Shown here: one piece after another, positions 7,291 to 15,696 of the stretch | Position numbering within the stretch: position 1 is the first letter of the stretch | Layout of the letters: each line of letters opens with the position of its first letter | From: Nocardioides sp. YR527 | Lineage (GTDB): Bacteria; Actinomycetota; Actinomycetes; Propionibacteriales; Nocardioidaceae | Length of the DNA stretch: 64,000 nt | Reading direction: 5' to 3' | Assembly: GCF_900101045.1 (NCBI RefSeq) | Contig: NZ_FNFN01000009.1 | Coordinates: 1-64,000 of the forward strand | Notes under the pieces: generated by a model | Told to the model about the DNA's origin: nothing | The model's database searches: none | The model's input: only the letters and a program-made list of their open reading frames with translations | Program-made: the position numbers and the translations under genes

Positions 7291-8411
7291 CCACCCACCA
7301 AGATCTGCACGCCGATCCCGGCCGGCTGGCCGGGGAGCACCCCGGGCGAGCACGGAGTCCCGTCATCAAGGTCACCGACCTCGCCTGGCTCGAGCTCGCC
7401 AAGCCCGACCTGCGGCGTGCCCAGGTCTTCGCTCACGCCTTCGGGTTCAGCACCGTGAGCAGGACGGAGACGGAGCTGGTCCTGCGCGGCGCCGACCCCG
7501 GCACGCCGGCCGTGATCGTGCGGAAGGGACCGCGTTCGAAGTACCTCGGCGCGGCCTTCAAGGCCGCGGATGCCACGGACCTCGTTCGCCTTGCCGATGC
7601 CACCGGTGCAGCCGTACGCCCGTTGCCCGCCCACCTCGGCGGCATGACGACCGACCTGGTCGACCCGAGCGGGGCGCAGGTCAGGGTGGTCTCCGGGACG
7701 CACGAGCTCCCGGCGCTGGCACCGCAGGCCCCACTGACGATGAACACCGGAGCGGCGACGCCGCGCACGAACGTCGCTCAGCGCCCGCCTCGGGAGCCGG
7801 CACGGGTGCAGCGACTCGGACACGTCGTGCTGCAGACGACGAGATATCTCGAGACCCTCGACTGGTACCTCGAGCACCTCGGCATGATCGTCAGCGACTT
7901 CAAGTTCTACGCCGGTCAGCGAGAGCGCGGCCCCGTGATGAGCTTCATCCGCTGCGACCGCGGCGCTGTTCCGGCGGACCACCACACGCTCGCGATGACC
8001 CTCGGTCCCCGGAACCGTTATGTGCACTCGGCGTACCAGGTCAGCGATCTCGACGCGCTCGCCGCCGGAGGGGCGTATCTCCTGGACAGGGGATACGACC
8101 GCTCGTGGGGCATCGGACGGCACGTCGAGGGCAGCCAGATCTTCGACTACTGGCGCGATCCCGACGGCCTTCTCGTCGAGCACTTCACCGACGGCGACCT
8201 GTTCGACGACACGCTCGAGACAGGCTGGTCGGAGATGACCGCGTCCGGGCTTGCCCAGTGGGGACCGCCCGCCTCGCTCGACTTCATGGGCGTCTCGCCT
8301 CGACGACTGGACTCCTTCCGCGAGCTGACCTCCATCGGGATCGCCCTGGGCAGCCGCAACGAGTTCGACCTGCACCGGCTTCGCGGCCTTCTTGCCGTGG
8401 CTCGCACCTGA
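7287..8411 (+). CDS. Second extradiol dioxygenase (VOC superfamily, catechol 2,3-dioxygenase-like)
   Basis: 374 residues: an extended N-terminal tail, an N-terminal VOC module (about 27-130), a linker of about 45 residues rich in Pro, Arg and Thr, and a catalytic C-terminal VOC module. All three metal ligands are visible: His179 (LGHVVL), His247 (VHSAYQ) and Glu298 (LLVEHF). It is divergent from the dioxygenase at 3609, so this is not a recent duplication. Either it acts on a second catecholic intermediate or it replaces the first enzyme for other substrates. Overlaps the amidohydrolase stop (ATGA). Confidence 0.92.
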   Translation: MTTHQDLHADPGRLAGEHPGRARSPVIKVTDLAWLELAKPDLRRAQVFAHAFGFSTVSRTETELVLRGADPGTPAVIVRKGPRSKYLGAAFKAADATDLVRLADATGAAVRPLPAHLGGMTTDLVDPSGAQVRVVSGTHELPALAPQAPLTMNTGAATPRTNVAQRPPREPARVQRLGHVVLQTTRYLETLDWYLEHLGMIVSDFKFYAGQRERGPVMSFIRCDRGAVPADHHTLAMTLGPRNRYVHSAYQVSDLDALAAGGAYLLDRGYDRSWGIGRHVEGSQIFDYWRDPDGLLVEHFTDGDLFDDTLETGWSEMTASGLAQWGPPASLDFMGVSPRRLDSFRELTSIGIALGSRNEFDLHRLRGLLAVART

Positions 8412-8439
8412 TCCCTTCTCCGACAAGGAACCCGCGCTC

Positions 8440-9393
8440 ATGCCTCTGTCAGTCCTCCGCACCGCCGACGCCTGGTGGGTGAGCACCCCACGGGGAGCCG
8501 CCCGGATCGACACCGATGCCACGACCACAGGTGAGCTGTTGTCGTCCCGGAGCGCGATCACCGCCGCTGCCTCGGCCACCGACACCGTCCCGGTCGAAAC
8601 CCTCGACCTGCTCTCGCCGGTCACCACGCCCTGCAGGGTCGTCGCGCAGATGACCAACTTCCGCTCCCACGCGAAGGACGCCGGCATGAACCCGGCCACG
8701 GTCCCGTTGACGTTCTTCCGAAAGTCCTCGGCCTCGGTCAGCGGTCCTGTCGCGGACATCGTCCGTCCAGCCCATGTGACCCTGCTCGACTACGAGGTCG
8801 AGGTCGGGGTCGTCATCGGACGCCCGATCCCCGTCGGCACCGAGATCACGCCGGAGAACCACCGTTCGTACATCGCCGGTCTCGTGGTCACCAACGACAT
8901 CTCCGCCCGGGACGTCCAGCTTCCGCAGACCCAGTTCTACGAGGCGAAGTCCTACCCGACCTTCACCCCGGTCGGTCCCGCGCTCGTGGTGCTGGACGCG
9001 GACGAGATCGACTGCTTCGACGGCCTCCGGCTCCGCCTCTGGGTCAACGGGGAGCTTCGTCAGGACATGTGCGTCGGTGAGGACATGATCTACAAGCCGC
9101 TCGAGGCGCTGCAGTCCTTGGCTCGCTTCCAGGATCTCGCCCCCGGCGACCTCATTCTCACCGGCACACCCGTCGGTACCGCCCTCTCCGCACCGCCGAA
9201 GGTGATCGAGATCCTCGGGTCGCTGCTCCCGCCCGCCACCAAGTGGCGCCTCTTCTTCCGCAGACAGGCGGGCAACCGTCGCTACCTTCGAGATGGCGAC
9301 CTCATCGAGGCGGCGGTGTCCACGGTGGACGGCCGGGTGGATCTGGGACGGCAACGAAACCGGGTGCGGTTCGCCGCCGGCACGAGGACGTGA
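8440..9393 (+). CDS. Fumarylacetoacetate hydrolase family protein
   Basis: 317 residues with the FAH fold. Metal-binding acids are Glu119 and Glu121 in DYEVEVGVVIG and Asp153 in TNDISARD, and GDLILTGTPVG closes the site. Members hydrolyse, isomerise or decarboxylate acylpyruvates and oxo-dienoates. As last gene of the operon it probably processes a product of one of the two ring cleavages, in parallel with the alpha/beta hydrolase. ATG 8440 is chosen with AAGGAA at 8425-8430; the gene is 28 bp after the previous stop. No terminator is obvious before the sensor kinase gene at 9461. Confidence 0.94.
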   Translation: MPLSVLRTADAWWVSTPRGAARIDTDATTTGELLSSRSAITAAASATDTVPVETLDLLSPVTTPCRVVAQMTNFRSHAKDAGMNPATVPLTFFRKSSASVSGPVADIVRPAHVTLLDYEVEVGVVIGRPIPVGTEITPENHRSYIAGLVVTNDISARDVQLPQTQFYEAKSYPTFTPVGPALVVLDADEIDCFDGLRLRLWVNGELRQDMCVGEDMIYKPLEALQSLARFQDLAPGDLILTGTPVGTALSAPPKVIEILGSLLPPATKWRLFFRRQAGNRRYLRDGDLIEAAVSTVDGRVDLGRQRNRVRFAAGTRT

Positions 9394-9448
9394 CCTCCTG
9401 TCTCTTCGGCGCTCGACGATATCCGTGGCTGGCACGACGCCGTCGGCC

Positions 9449-9454
9449 TAGGGT
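9449..9454 (+). promoter_or_regulatory. -10 element, probable leaderless promoter of the sensor kinase
   Basis: TAGGGT ends 6 bp before the ATG at 9461, and no Shine-Dalgarno sequence is present, the layout of a leaderless actinobacterial mRNA. Confidence 0.5.
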
Positions 9455-9460
9455 GAGCGC

Positions 9461-10651
9461 ATGACCGAGACACCTGCTCCCGGACCCCGCTGGCTCGGGG
9501 ATGCCGGACAGGTCGTGCTGGCCGGGGCGCTCGCGCTGGTGCTGCTACCGGTCGGGTGGACCTCGGTGGTCGACGGTGAGGTCAGCACGGCGTGGGAGAT
9601 CGCGCTGCTGGTGGCGCTGGCGGCTCTTCACGCCGCGGTGGCCACCGCCCGGCGCTGGCCGCTGCCGTCGTACGTCGTCGGGGCACTGGCCGAGCTGGTG
9701 CTGGTCGCCGCTCCTGACCTGGGCGGGCCGACGGCAGCGGCCGCAGGGAGCGAGTACGGGCCGGTGCTGCTGCCGAGCAGCCTGTGCTTCTTCGTGCTGC
9801 TCTACGCGGTGAGCGCGCAGGACCGGCGACCGTGGCCGGGGATCGCGCTCGGGATCGGGCTCGTGGGGTGCCTGGTGACCGTCGTACGTCTGTCGGGGTT
9901 CGACGGCACCGGTCTGCAGGGGTGGACGTGGTGGCTGATGGTGGCCACCGCCACCGTGGCGGCCACGGTGGCGGCGTGGGCTCTCGGCAGGTTCCGGGCG
10001 ACCCGGGCCGCCTGGATCGACCAGCTCGCCGACCGGGCCGCCGCCGAGGAGCGCCAGCGCATCGCCCGCGAGATGCACGACGTGGTCGCGCACTCGCTGG
10101 CGGTCGTGGTCAGCCATGCCGAGGCCGGCCGGATGGTCGTCGGACAGCAGCCGGAACGGGCCTCGGGCATCCTCGACACCATCGCGACCACGGGGCGGGA
10201 GGCCCTCATGGAGATGCGCGGCCTGCTCGGCGTGCTCGGTGGCGAGTCATCTCGACAAGCTCGATACATCGCCTCGACCGAGCCGCAACCGGGGCTGGCC
10301 GACGTCGGCGACCTCGTCGAGCGGATGCGCGCGGCAGGGCTGACGGTCCGGCTGGAGGTGGACGAGCCGGGTCAGGTCGCGCCGGCCGTCGGGCTGACCG
10401 CCTACCGCGTCGTGCAGGAGGCGCTCACCAACGTCACCCGCCATGCAGGTTCAGGTGCCGTCGCGACCGTGTCGGTGACCCGTGTCGGAGGCCAGCTGAC
10501 GGTCGAGATCAGCGACGACGGCGTCGGGATCCAGCGCCCGCCCGGCCGCGGTCTGCGCGGAATGCGCGAACGGGTGACCGCGGTGGGCGGCACCCTCGAG
10601 GCCGGGCCGAGCGGCGAGGGCTGGCGCGTGCGCGCCATGATGCCGCTATGA
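9461..10651 (+). CDS. Sensor histidine kinase, HisKA_3 (DesK/NarX-like) type
   Basis: 396 residues. About five or six hydrophobic segments occupy residues 15-185. The dimerisation/phosphoacceptor helix is REMHDVVAHS with His206, and the C-terminal GHKL ATPase has the N box (VQEALTNVTRHA), DDGVGI and GRGLRGMRERV. It phosphorylates the response regulator whose start overlaps its stop (ATGA). No extracellular sensor domain is visible, so the signal is likely membrane- or lipid-borne. Residues near 264-273 (SSRQARYIAS) read like a small repeat inserted in the linker between the phosphoacceptor and ATPase domains. Confidence 0.95.
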   Translation: MTETPAPGPRWLGDAGQVVLAGALALVLLPVGWTSVVDGEVSTAWEIALLVALAALHAAVATARRWPLPSYVVGALAELVLVAAPDLGGPTAAAAGSEYGPVLLPSSLCFFVLLYAVSAQDRRPWPGIALGIGLVGCLVTVVRLSGFDGTGLQGWTWWLMVATATVAATVAAWALGRFRATRAAWIDQLADRAAAEERQRIAREMHDVVAHSLAVVVSHAEAGRMVVGQQPERASGILDTIATTGREALMEMRGLLGVLGGESSRQARYIASTEPQPGLADVGDLVERMRAAGLTVRLEVDEPGQVAPAVGLTAYRVVQEALTNVTRHAGSGAVATVSVTRVGGQLTVEISDDGVGIQRPPGRGLRGMRERVTAVGGTLEAGPSGEGWRVRAMMPL

Positions 10652-11319
10652 GCGAGATCCCGATCCGCGTCGCGATCGTCGACGACCAGGAGCTGATGCG
10701 CTCGGCGCTCAGGATGATGGTGGAGAGCCAGCCCGACCTCGAGCTCGCCGGGGAGGCGGCCGACGGTCACGAGGCGCTCGCCCTGGTGCGTACGAAGCGG
10801 GTCGACGTCGTCCTCATGGACCTGCGGATGCCCCGCCTCGACGGGATCCAGGCGACGGCCGCGATCACGGCTGAGCTGCCGGCGACACGGGTGGTCGCGC
10901 TGACCACGTTCGACCTCGACGACTACGCGTTCCCGGCGATCCGGGCCGGCGCCAGCGGCTTCCTCCTCAAGGACGCCCGAGCCGAGGAGATCGTCGAAGC
11001 GATCCGCACCGTTCACGCAGGTCACGCGGTGGTTGCGCCGTCGACCACCCGCCGGTTGCTGGAGCACGTCGCGACCGCGCCTGCGCCCGACAACGGTCGG
11101 GCCGCCGACATCCGGGCCACCCTCACGCCCCGCGAGCTCGACATGCTGCTCGAGCTCGCCACCGGCGACAGCAATGCCGAGATCGCCCGCCGCGTCCACC
11201 TCTCCGAGGCGACGGTGAAGACACATGTCGGCCACGTGCTCGCCAAGCTCGGCCTGCGCGACCGGGTGCAGGCGGTCGTGCTGGCGTACGAGACCGGGTT
11301 GGTCGGTCCCCGCAGCTGA
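10648..11319 (+). CDS. NarL/LuxR-type response regulator
   Basis: 223 residues. The receiver domain has the acidic pair Asp12-Asp13, phosphoacceptor Asp58 in VVLMDLRMP, the conserved Thr in ALTTFD and Lys in FLLKDA. A C-terminal LuxR helix-turn-helix (TLTPRELDMLLELATG...SNAEIARR...ATVKTHV) follows. Partner of the kinase immediately upstream. Its targets are not known; the DUF2867 and membrane protein genes 76 bp downstream are the nearest candidates. Confidence 0.96.
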   Translation: MSEIPIRVAIVDDQELMRSALRMMVESQPDLELAGEAADGHEALALVRTKRVDVVLMDLRMPRLDGIQATAAITAELPATRVVALTTFDLDDYAFPAIRAGASGFLLKDARAEEIVEAIRTVHAGHAVVAPSTTRRLLEHVATAPAPDNGRAADIRATLTPRELDMLLELATGDSNAEIARRVHLSEATVKTHVGHVLAKLGLRDRVQAVVLAYETGLVGPRS

Positions 11320-11394
11320 GTCTCATCCCAGAGGCTGAGGGGCCCGCGACCTGAGGGCGACGAACCGCCGCCGGGCGCGGACGAGTGTGGAGAC

Positions 11395-12009
11395 ATGACC
11401 ACACACGCACCCATCAGGACGAGCCCGATGCCCTCGGGCGCCTACTCGCGCCAGTCCTGGCGCATCCACGAGATCACCCACGACTTCGAGCTCGAGGACG
11501 TCTGGGCCCTGCCCGTTCAGGGCGGACCCGACGACTTCCCGGCCTTCGTCGAGGCCATGATGAGCGGTGAGGACCGCGACTTCCCGGCGGCGTACCGCCT
11601 CCTCTTCGCTGCCCGCTGGACGCTCGGCCGCCTGCTCGGCACCGACACGGACGAGCACGGCCTCGGCCGCCGCGTCACCTCGCTGCGCGACCGGCTGTCC
11701 GACCTCCGGGACCAGCCCGCACCCGCGCGCGACGCCAGCCCGTTCCAGCCGCTCTATCTGACGGATCGGGAGTACGCCGCCGAGATCGCCAACCGCACGA
11801 TGCACGGTGTCCTGCACCTCGGCTGGGTCGAGGACGAGAGCGCGCCCGACGGCTACAGCGCGCAGATGAGCGTGCTGGTGCGGCCCAACGGGCTGTTCGG
11901 GGACGCCTACATGAGGTTCATCAAGCCGTTCCGCTACCTCGTCGTCTACCCGGCGCTGCTGCGCACGGTCGGCCGACGCTGGGAGACCGCTCAGGGGGTG
12001 GACCGATGA
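11395..12009 (+). CDS. DUF2867 domain protein
   Basis: 204 residues, no signal peptide and no clear membrane segment. The central part (WRIHEITHDFELEDVWALPV and the later YLTDREYAAEIANRTMHGVLHLGWV) matches the pattern of DUF2867 proteins, which have no established reaction. It starts 76 bp after the response regulator and its stop overlaps the next gene (ATGA), so the two form a unit with the following membrane protein. It may act at the membrane or on lipids through that partner, but this is inference. Confidence 0.8.
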   Translation: MTTHAPIRTSPMPSGAYSRQSWRIHEITHDFELEDVWALPVQGGPDDFPAFVEAMMSGEDRDFPAAYRLLFAARWTLGRLLGTDTDEHGLGRRVTSLRDRLSDLRDQPAPARDASPFQPLYLTDREYAAEIANRTMHGVLHLGWVEDESAPDGYSAQMSVLVRPNGLFGDAYMRFIKPFRYLVVYPALLRTVGRRWETAQGVDR

Positions 12010-13013
12010 GCATCACGATGGAACGTACGCAGCACCGCTCCGTCGTGCTGCGCGCGGCGCCCTGGGTGGCCGGCGCCTGGGCCTTCGTCTTCGGTGCCCT
12101 GGTCGGGCTCGCCCTGCTGGGCAGGGCACCGGACCCGTGGGTCCCAGATGCCGCTTCGCCGCTCGGCGCTCTGACCGGCACCCAGATGTCCTGGGTGATC
12201 GCGGTGCTCGCGCTCCTCGCCCTGGTTGCCGGGGGCGCGGTCGCGAACGTGCGGACGCCGCGTACGACGAGAGCGACAGGGTGGCTGCTGATCGTTCTCG
12301 GGCTCGTCGTCGCCGTGGTCGTCTCCGACGTCCGCGCGCTGATGTTCCTCGGCTATCTGCCTCAGGTCCTGCTTGCGATGGCCGGGCTCGGACCGGGCGC
12401 CGGACAGCTCGAGTGGCGCCTTTTCGTCGACTCGGGTGTCGCTCTGGCGCATGCTGCCGGCGGGCTGGCCATGGTCGTCGCCGGTGTCACCCTGCTCGGG
12501 AAGGCCGAGCCTGGCAGGCGTCTGGACTGGGGCCGCTGGGCGCGCTGGGGGCGTCCTGCGGTGGCGGTCGCTGTCGTCGTACCTCTTCTCTACGCCGTTA
12601 CCCGGATCGCCTGGGCGCTGAACATCCCGCTCGGGATCAGCCGCGAGATGCTGGACGACCTCGGCTCGGGGAAGTGGGCCGGCTTCGGGCTCGCGGCCTT
12701 CGCCGTGGTCGGGGCGGTCCTGACCTGGGGGTTGGTGGCGCGCTGGGGTGAGGTGTTCTGGCGCTGGGTGCCCCGCATCGGAGGGCGTCCGGTCCCGGTC
12801 GCGATGGCCCTCGTGCCGGGGATCCTGGTCGCCGGCACGGTGATGTCCGCCGGGATCTCCTTCTGGCGGATGGCGATCGCGGACGACCTCTGGAAGGTTC
12901 CCGGAGCCACTTCGGACTGGGGCGCATGGGCGCCGGAGATGCTCTGGCCGATCTGGGGCGTCGCGCTCGCCGTCGCCTGCCTGGCTTACCTGGGGCGGCG
13001 CACCGCGGTGTGA
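12006..13013 (+). CDS. Polytopic membrane protein, unknown function
   Basis: 335 residues with about eight hydrophobic segments (near 17-40, 58-80, 90-112, 115-130, 145-165, 182-200, 220-245, 258-285) separated by short charged loops; a final segment lies near 310-330. No enzyme motif that I recognise. ATGA overlap with the DUF2867 gene implies translational coupling and a joint role. The gene ends just before a strong hairpin shared with the convergent operon. Confidence 0.85.
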   Translation: MSITMERTQHRSVVLRAAPWVAGAWAFVFGALVGLALLGRAPDPWVPDAASPLGALTGTQMSWVIAVLALLALVAGGAVANVRTPRTTRATGWLLIVLGLVVAVVVSDVRALMFLGYLPQVLLAMAGLGPGAGQLEWRLFVDSGVALAHAAGGLAMVVAGVTLLGKAEPGRRLDWGRWARWGRPAVAVAVVVPLLYAVTRIAWALNIPLGISREMLDDLGSGKWAGFGLAAFAVVGAVLTWGLVARWGEVFWRWVPRIGGRPVPVAMALVPGILVAGTVMSAGISFWRMAIADDLWKVPGATSDWGAWAPEMLWPIWGVALAVACLAYLGRRTAV

Positions 13014-13022
13014 TGACGTGCG

Positions 13023-13062
13023 GATCCCGCTTGACCTGGGAGCACCCAGGTCAAGCGGGATC
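13023..13062. terminator. Bidirectional terminator
   Basis: Perfect 18-bp arms (GATCCCGCTTGACCTGGG) with loop AGCA, between the convergent genes ending at 13013 and 13070. Confidence 0.87.
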
Positions 13063-13069
13063 GGTGGGT

Positions 13070-13396
13070 TCAGTCGGCGACCGCGAGCTCGCCGAGCTCG
13101 GACCACTCCGTGCCCGGGACGTTGGTGTTGACGATCCGCGGCGTCTCGGCGAGATGGCGCGGGAGGTCGGCCTGGGCCTGCTTGAAGTGGGCCGAGGTGA
13201 CGTGGGCGGCGCCGGCGTCGTCGTCGGCGAACGCCTCGAGCAGGAAGTACTCGTTCGGGTCGTCGAGGCTGCGGGCCCAGTCAAACCAGAGGTTGCCGGG
13301 CTCGGCCCGGGTGGCCTCGGTGAACGGGCCGGAGATGACCGGCCAGTCCTCGGCGTACTCCGGCTTGATGCGGAAGCGGGCGGCGATGAAGATCAT
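13070..13396 (-). CDS. Antibiotic biosynthesis monooxygenase (ABM)-fold protein
   Basis: 108 residues with the dimeric ferredoxin-like ABM pattern: a start MIFIAARFRIKPEYAEDW, then GNLWFDWARSLDDPNEYFLLEAF, then a HVTSAHFKQAQADLP helix. Members include cofactor-free quinol monooxygenases such as YgiN, and proteins of unknown activity. It is last in the leftward operon from 16740 and overlaps the DUF1097 stop (ATGA), with AAGGAG upstream. It might oxidise or detoxify a side product of the alcohol dehydrogenase pathway, but nothing in the sequence fixes the substrate. Confidence 0.88.
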   Translation of the reverse strand: MIFIAARFRIKPEYAEDWPVISGPFTEATRAEPGNLWFDWARSLDDPNEYFLLEAFADDDAGAAHVTSAHFKQAQADLPRHLAETPRIVNTNVPGTEWSELGELAVAD

Positions 13397-13881
13397 CGGG
13401 CTCTCCTTGGTGTCGAGGGGATGGGCTGTCCGGAGCGTTCGACCGCGTCCTGGATCCGCCGCCCGGCGATGTCCGAGAGCCACCCGAGCCCGGCCCCGAC
13501 CACCAGCGCGACGAGCGTGCCGCCGAGGTCGAACGAGGTGCCGAAGATGACCGCCGTCCCGGCGAAGGCACCGGGGATGAAGGACAGCAGATCCACGGCC
13601 GCCTGCAGGCACAGGATGAACGCGACGAGCGTGACCACCAGGGCCACCGCGCCGGTGAAGGTGGCGTACGTCAAGACCAGGCTCGCGCCGTACCCCCACA
13701 GTGCGCCGGCGAGGTTGGCCGCGAGACCTTTCAGGAAGCCTTGGCGACCGCCTCCCGCGGCGAAGTAGCAGGCCCAGGCGACGAACCCGACCCAGGTGAT
13801 GAGGGCGAGCTCGATGCTCACCTGGGTCCAGATGCCGGCGAGCACGCCGACCGAGATGCCGATTCCGAGGAGCTTCTTCAT
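13393..13881 (-). CDS. DUF1097-like small membrane protein
   Basis: 162 residues with five or six hydrophobic helices, many Gly and Ala, and a charged C-terminal tail (RRIQDAVERSGQP). Length and pattern suit DUF1097 inner-membrane proteins, whose role is unknown. It sits between the alcohol dehydrogenase (12 bp upstream) and the ABM-fold gene (overlapping), so a transport or channel role for a short alcohol, ketone or aldehyde is conceivable but unproven. Confidence 0.85.
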   Translation of the reverse strand: MKKLLGIGISVGVLAGIWTQVSIELALITWVGFVAWACYFAAGGGRQGFLKGLAANLAGALWGYGASLVLTYATFTGAVALVVTLVAFILCLQAAVDLLSFIPGAFAGTAVIFGTSFDLGGTLVALVVGAGLGWLSDIAGRRIQDAVERSGQPIPSTPRRAR

Positions 13882-13893
13882 GTCGTCGCCTCC

Positions 13894-14928
13894 TCAGGGG
13901 ACCAGGATCGCGCGGCCGCGGACCCGGCCGGCGTCGAGGTCGGAGATCGCGGTCTGGAAGTCGTCGAGGGCGTACTTCTGCGTGTGCAGCGTGACGGCCC
14001 CGCGGGCGGCGAGCGCCATCAGGTCGCACAGGTCGTTGTAGGAACCCACCAGGTTGCCGATGAAGTTGATCTCGGCCGAGATGATGTCGATCGTCGGCAC
14101 ATCGATGTTCTCGCCGTAGCCGACGACGTGGTAGTCGCCCGCCTGGCGGAGCATCCGCACCCCTTCGGCGGTCGCACCGCCCTCGCCGACGAAGTCGACC
14201 AGGACCTCCGCGCCGGCGCCGTCGGTGAGCTCGAGCACCTGGTCGACCTGGGTGCCCTCGGCGACGACGCCGTGGTCGGCACCGATGTCGAGGGCGAGCT
14301 TCACCGCGTCCGGGTTGCGGTCGACGACGATCAGCTCGGCCGGACTGAGCGCCTTGAGGACCTGGATGCCGATGTGCCCGAGCCCGCCGGCGCCGATCAC
14401 CACGCACCGGTCGCGCGGGGTCAGCCGCCGGGCGGCCTTCGCGGCTGCGTGGTAGGCGGTCAGACCGGCGTCGGCCAGGGCGGCCACGTCGGCCGGCTCC
14501 AGGGAGTCGTCGATCTTCACCACCGAGCGCGCGGAGGTCTTCAGGTACTCGGCGTAGCCGCCGTCGGTGTCGATGCCGGGGAACTGGTTCAGCTCGCAGT
14601 GCACGTCGTCGCCCGAGCGGCAGGCCCGGCACAGCCCGCAGGTGATCAGCGGGTGCAGGATCACCTTGTCGCCCTCGGCGACGTGGGTGACGGCGTCACC
14701 GACCGCGTGCACCCAGCCGGCGTTCTCGTGGCCGATCGTGTAGGGCAGCGCGACACCGGACTTCTCCGCCCACTGCCCCTCCAGGATGTGCAGGTCGGTG
14801 CGGCACACACCGGCGCCGCCGATCCTGACCACGACGTCGAACGGTCCGGTCGGCTCGGGGGCCGGGACCTCGGCCATGGCCAGCGGCTGGTGGTAGCCGA
14901 CCACCTGGACGGCTCGCATGGTGCTCAT
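13894..14928 (-). CDS. Zinc-dependent alcohol dehydrogenase (MDR family)
   Basis: 344 residues. The catalytic zinc ligand Cys42 is in GVCRTDLH and a His in GHENAGW near residue 68. A structural-zinc loop has the four-cysteine pattern CGLCRACRSGDDVHC. The NAD(P) fold motif is GAGGLGHIG, followed by an acidic IVVDRN that favours NAD. Oxidises an alcohol to the aldehyde or ketone. In propane-monooxygenase clusters a gene of this type follows the same amidohydrolase and DUF59 genes and is credited with 2-propanol oxidation. ATG overlaps the DUF59 stop (ATGA), with AAGGAG upstream. Confidence 0.94.
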   Translation of the reverse strand: MSTMRAVQVVGYHQPLAMAEVPAPEPTGPFDVVVRIGGAGVCRTDLHILEGQWAEKSGVALPYTIGHENAGWVHAVGDAVTHVAEGDKVILHPLITCGLCRACRSGDDVHCELNQFPGIDTDGGYAEYLKTSARSVVKIDDSLEPADVAALADAGLTAYHAAAKAARRLTPRDRCVVIGAGGLGHIGIQVLKALSPAELIVVDRNPDAVKLALDIGADHGVVAEGTQVDQVLELTDGAGAEVLVDFVGEGGATAEGVRMLRQAGDYHVVGYGENIDVPTIDIISAEINFIGNLVGSYNDLCDLMALAARGAVTLHTQKYALDDFQTAISDLDAGRVRGRAILVP

Positions 14929-15695
14929 GATGATGCTCCTTCTCGGTGCAGGTCGGTCAGGGGTACGAAGGCGGGCGAGGTGACCTCCTCGCCGTAGCGC
15001 GTCGCCAGCAGGCCACGGCAGAAGTGCGCGTTGCCGTCGATCGAGATCCGGGTCGAACGCGCCCTCCGCAGCGCCAGCGGGATGTCGCTGGGCCGCTCGT
15101 TGTCGTGGTCGACCAGTACGTACGCCTCCGGCAGGTCGGGCAGCCCGAGGACCGCTCGGCGCCGCCGAAGTGAGGCGGTGAAGTCGTCGTCGGGCAGGTC
15201 TCCGAGACGGACCTCGCCCACGGCGTCCTCGGCCAGGTCCGGCTGCCCCCTCAACAGCCGGGTCAGGCAACGCTCGAGGGCCGCCGTGTGGGCCTTGCGG
15301 TGGAACGTGGTCCGCAGCTCGTCCAGGGACGACTCGGCCTCGTGGCGGAATGTGCCGAGATACCCGGCATCGGCCGCCAGCCCGGCGTTGATCAGGTCGG
15401 AGTCGTGGTGGTCGTCGAGCTCGACGATCACCTGGTCGGTCCACGGCAGCGCGGTCAGCGCGTCCTTGGCGTCGCTCGCCATCAGGTAGGCGAAGTTGGG
15501 CGAGCAGAACGACGTCGGCAGCCGCAGGTGGACCTCGACCCTGACCGTCTCGCAGTCCGGCCCGGTCGGGGAGGCGGTCAGCGACCGGACGAAGCCCAGG
15601 TCGGTGATGGGCTCGTCGAGCTCGGGGTCGACGACGGCGTGGAGCGCGGCGTACGCCTGGCTCTCGCGGGTGTTCTCGCAGGTCAGCAAGGTCAT
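14925..15695 (-). CDS. DUF59/MIP18-like iron-sulfur assembly domain protein
   Basis: 256 residues. The N-terminal third has the DUF59 pattern: AALHAVVDPELDEPITDLGFVRSL (about 17-40) then VEVHLRLPTSFCSPNFAYLM with a conserved Cys. The remaining part, about 150 residues, is a family-specific extension with a VDHDNERPSDIPLALRRAR block. DUF59 proteins act in Fe-S or metal-centre maturation. Homologues with this extension accompany binuclear-iron propane/phenol monooxygenases, where they help make active enzyme (established for the mim/prm clusters in general). One base separates it from the amidohydrolase stop. Confidence 0.88.
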   Translation of the reverse strand: MTLLTCENTRESQAYAALHAVVDPELDEPITDLGFVRSLTASPTGPDCETVRVEVHLRLPTSFCSPNFAYLMASDAKDALTALPWTDQVIVELDDHHDSDLINAGLAADAGYLGTFRHEAESSLDELRTTFHRKAHTAALERCLTRLLRGQPDLAEDAVGEVRLGDLPDDDFTASLRRRRAVLGLPDLPEAYVLVDHDNERPSDIPLALRRARSTRISIDGNAHFCRGLLATRYGEEVTSPAFVPLTDLHREGASS

Positions 15696-15696
15696 G

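Noticed and set aside
2758..9393. Naming the aromatic operon mhp, bph or hsa
   Set aside because: Families match, but the gene set and order do not fit any one of these pathways, so no pathway symbols were given.
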